From contig JAKIYU010000141.1 in assembly GCA_022708385.1 (NCBI GenBank), forward strand, positions 1-6,784: a DNA stretch of 6,784 bases, given 5' to 3'. Numbering within the stretch: the stretch's first letter is position 1; the number at the start of each line of letters is the position of its first letter. This DNA is from Bacteroidota bacterium (GTDB lineage Bacteria; Bacteroidota; Bacteroidia; Bacteroidales; PXBB01). Shown here one piece after another: positions 5,701-6,784 of the stretch. The notes below the pieces were generated by a model. The model searched no databases. It had not been told where the DNA came from and saw only the letters and a program-made list of their open reading frames with translations. The translations under genes and the position numbers were made by a program.

Positions 5701-6726
5701 ATGAAAATTGCCTCAGTGAGCGCCGGGAAGGGTGTAGAAACTGACATTGTTTCAATCGACCGCCTTAAAAATCCTAAAACAAGTTACATCAACAGTTCTG
5801 AGCTTATAGGCTTATGCTACCCTACACACGGGTTTAGTCTGCCCTGGCATATGCTGCGCTTTATTTTAGCGATGCCAACGGTTAAGGGCAAACATGTATT
5901 TTTGTTGAATACACGGGCAGGTTCCATGTTATTTGGCCTGCACCTGCCGGGTATAAGCGGTATTGCACAATGGTTGCCCATGCTAATACTTTGGGTTAAA
6001 GGTTATAAAATTCGTGGACTCCTTCCCCTCGACATGCCTTCAAACTGGATTTCGATTCACCCTGGCTTTCCCACGCGTGTGGTGAATAAAATTACCCAAC
6101 GGTGTATGTACCTTTGCGAGCGGTTTACAGAAAAAATTTTAAGCGGCAAAACATTTTACAGGCCTATGGCATTTATTTTTATTCCATTAGACCTCTTCCT
6201 GATACCTGTGTCCCTGGGATATTTACTTATAGGTCGTTTTTTTATGGCCAAAACATTTATAGCCGATTATAAATGCACCAACTGCCGGATATGCATCCAG
6301 AATTGTCCGGTCGAAGCCATAAAAGTTAAATTTGGCCACCCTTACTGGACTATCCATTGTGAAAGCTGTATGCGCTGTATAAATTTATGCCCCGAAAGGG
6401 CTGTTCAAACAGCTCATGGTTATGTGGCGCTTGTGGTATTTGGGTTTATGTACATCCATTTTTTCAACATGTTTTCAACCTACTTCATGCAATATATACA
6501 AACAGACCTTTCTATTATTGATGGTTTAATGGAGATGACAGTATTTACAGTGCTCGCAATACCCTTCATGTTTATTTCATACTACTTTGTTGCTTGGTTG
6601 CAAAAATTCAAATTCCTTAGTGCCGTTTTCAGGATGACTTCATTTACATTCTATTGGAAACATTATATGGCTACCGGTTTTAAAGCAAACGATTTTATAA
6701 AAAGCAGGGAGAAAAACCAAAATTAA
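5701..6726 (+). CDS. Membrane-anchored flavodoxin-2[4Fe-4S] ferredoxin fusion (EFR1-like); true start lies upstream in another frame
   Basis: The open part is 341 residues from ATG 5701. Residues 1-~150 are a flavodoxin-like domain (IGLCYPTHGFSLPW, HVFLLNTRAGSM), but without its SGTGN FMN loop, which is encoded just upstream. A hydrophobic segment follows at ~157-182. Then comes a ferredoxin domain with two CxxCxxCxxxC-P clusters: Cys192/195/198/202 and Cys220/223/226/230, each for a [4Fe-4S] centre. Two further probable membrane segments lie at ~241-263 and ~278-300. The family is expected to move electrons between flavin and Fe-S centres; the partner reductase or acceptor is unknown. Membrane segments flanking the ferredoxin suggest attachment to the cytoplasmic membrane. 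It follows the C45 hydrolase gene by 6 bp (from ATG 5639), so the two are probably co-transcribed. Translated only from 5701, the product would lack FMN binding, so I regard the gene as frameshifted. Confidence 0.8.
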   Translation: MKIASVSAGKGVETDIVSIDRLKNPKTSYINSSELIGLCYPTHGFSLPWHMLRFILAMPTVKGKHVFLLNTRAGSMLFGLHLPGISGIAQWLPMLILWVKGYKIRGLLPLDMPSNWISIHPGFPTRVVNKITQRCMYLCERFTEKILSGKTFYRPMAFIFIPLDLFLIPVSLGYLLIGRFFMAKTFIADYKCTNCRICIQNCPVEAIKVKFGHPYWTIHCESCMRCINLCPERAVQTAHGYVALVVFGFMYIHFFNMFSTYFMQYIQTDLSIIDGLMEMTVFTVLAIPFMFISYYFVAWLQKFKFLSAVFRMTSFTFYWKHYMATGFKANDFIKSREKNQN

Positions 6727-6784
6727 AATCATTCTGCTGTTAAAATTTGTTAAGCACCGGCCTTTAAAAAGAACAAAAATCATT
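6727..6784. other. Non-coding tail of the window
   Basis: These 58 bases follow the EFR1-like stop. I see no hairpin with a T-tract, no TAnnTTTG element and no gene start. Confidence 0.5.

Overview
The window reads as chromosomal DNA of a Bacteroidota bacterium, probably Bacteroidales-like. The evidence is a TamB C-terminus of the Bacteroidota kind, a secreted protein with a type IX secretion (T9SS) C-terminal sorting domain, perfect matches to the Bacteroidota -7 promoter element TAnnTTTG, no clear Shine-Dalgarno sites, and A+T-rich intergenic DNA. No rRNA, tRNA, CRISPR array, insertion sequence or riboswitch was found.

Layout, left to right. (1) The 3' end of a TamB-like outer-membrane biogenesis gene runs in from the left edge to 817. 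(2) From 866 there is a compact run: thiF (short ThiF family), thiS (ubiquitin-like sulfur carrier ending in Gly-Gly), then 15 bp later a secreted T9SS-type protein at 1666-3648. That last gene carries an in-frame TGA at 2278-2280, exactly where the surrounding sequence predicts a Gly codon (GGA to TGA), so it is split into a signal-peptide half and a sorting-domain half. (3) A convergent minus-strand lipoprotein with a LEA14/WHy domain (3649-4236) has a stop codon that abuts the T9SS gene's stop. (4) From a promoter near 4336 a two-gene unit follows: a secreted C45/Ntn-type hydrolase or acyltransferase (4367-5632) and, 6 bp later, a membrane-anchored flavodoxin-ferredoxin fusion (EFR1-like). 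The start of the latter is disrupted: the initiator MAYQKAVIF (5639) and the FMN loop SGTGN lie in different frames, separated by a run of six Ts.

How they may work together. ThiF would adenylate and help thiocarboxylate ThiS. No thiG, thiH, thiC or TPP riboswitch is visible, so the final sulfur acceptor (thiazole, or a homocysteine/cysteine-type route) cannot be decided here. The C45 hydrolase and EFR1-like protein look co-transcribed, pairing a periplasmic amide/acyl-transfer enzyme with a membrane Fe-S/flavin electron carrier. I do not recognise that pair as a named pathway.

Nothing here is a clearly new system. The strongest observations are the two single-base lesions (nonsense and homopolymer frameshift), the orphan thiF-thiS pair, and the C45/EFR1 gene pair.
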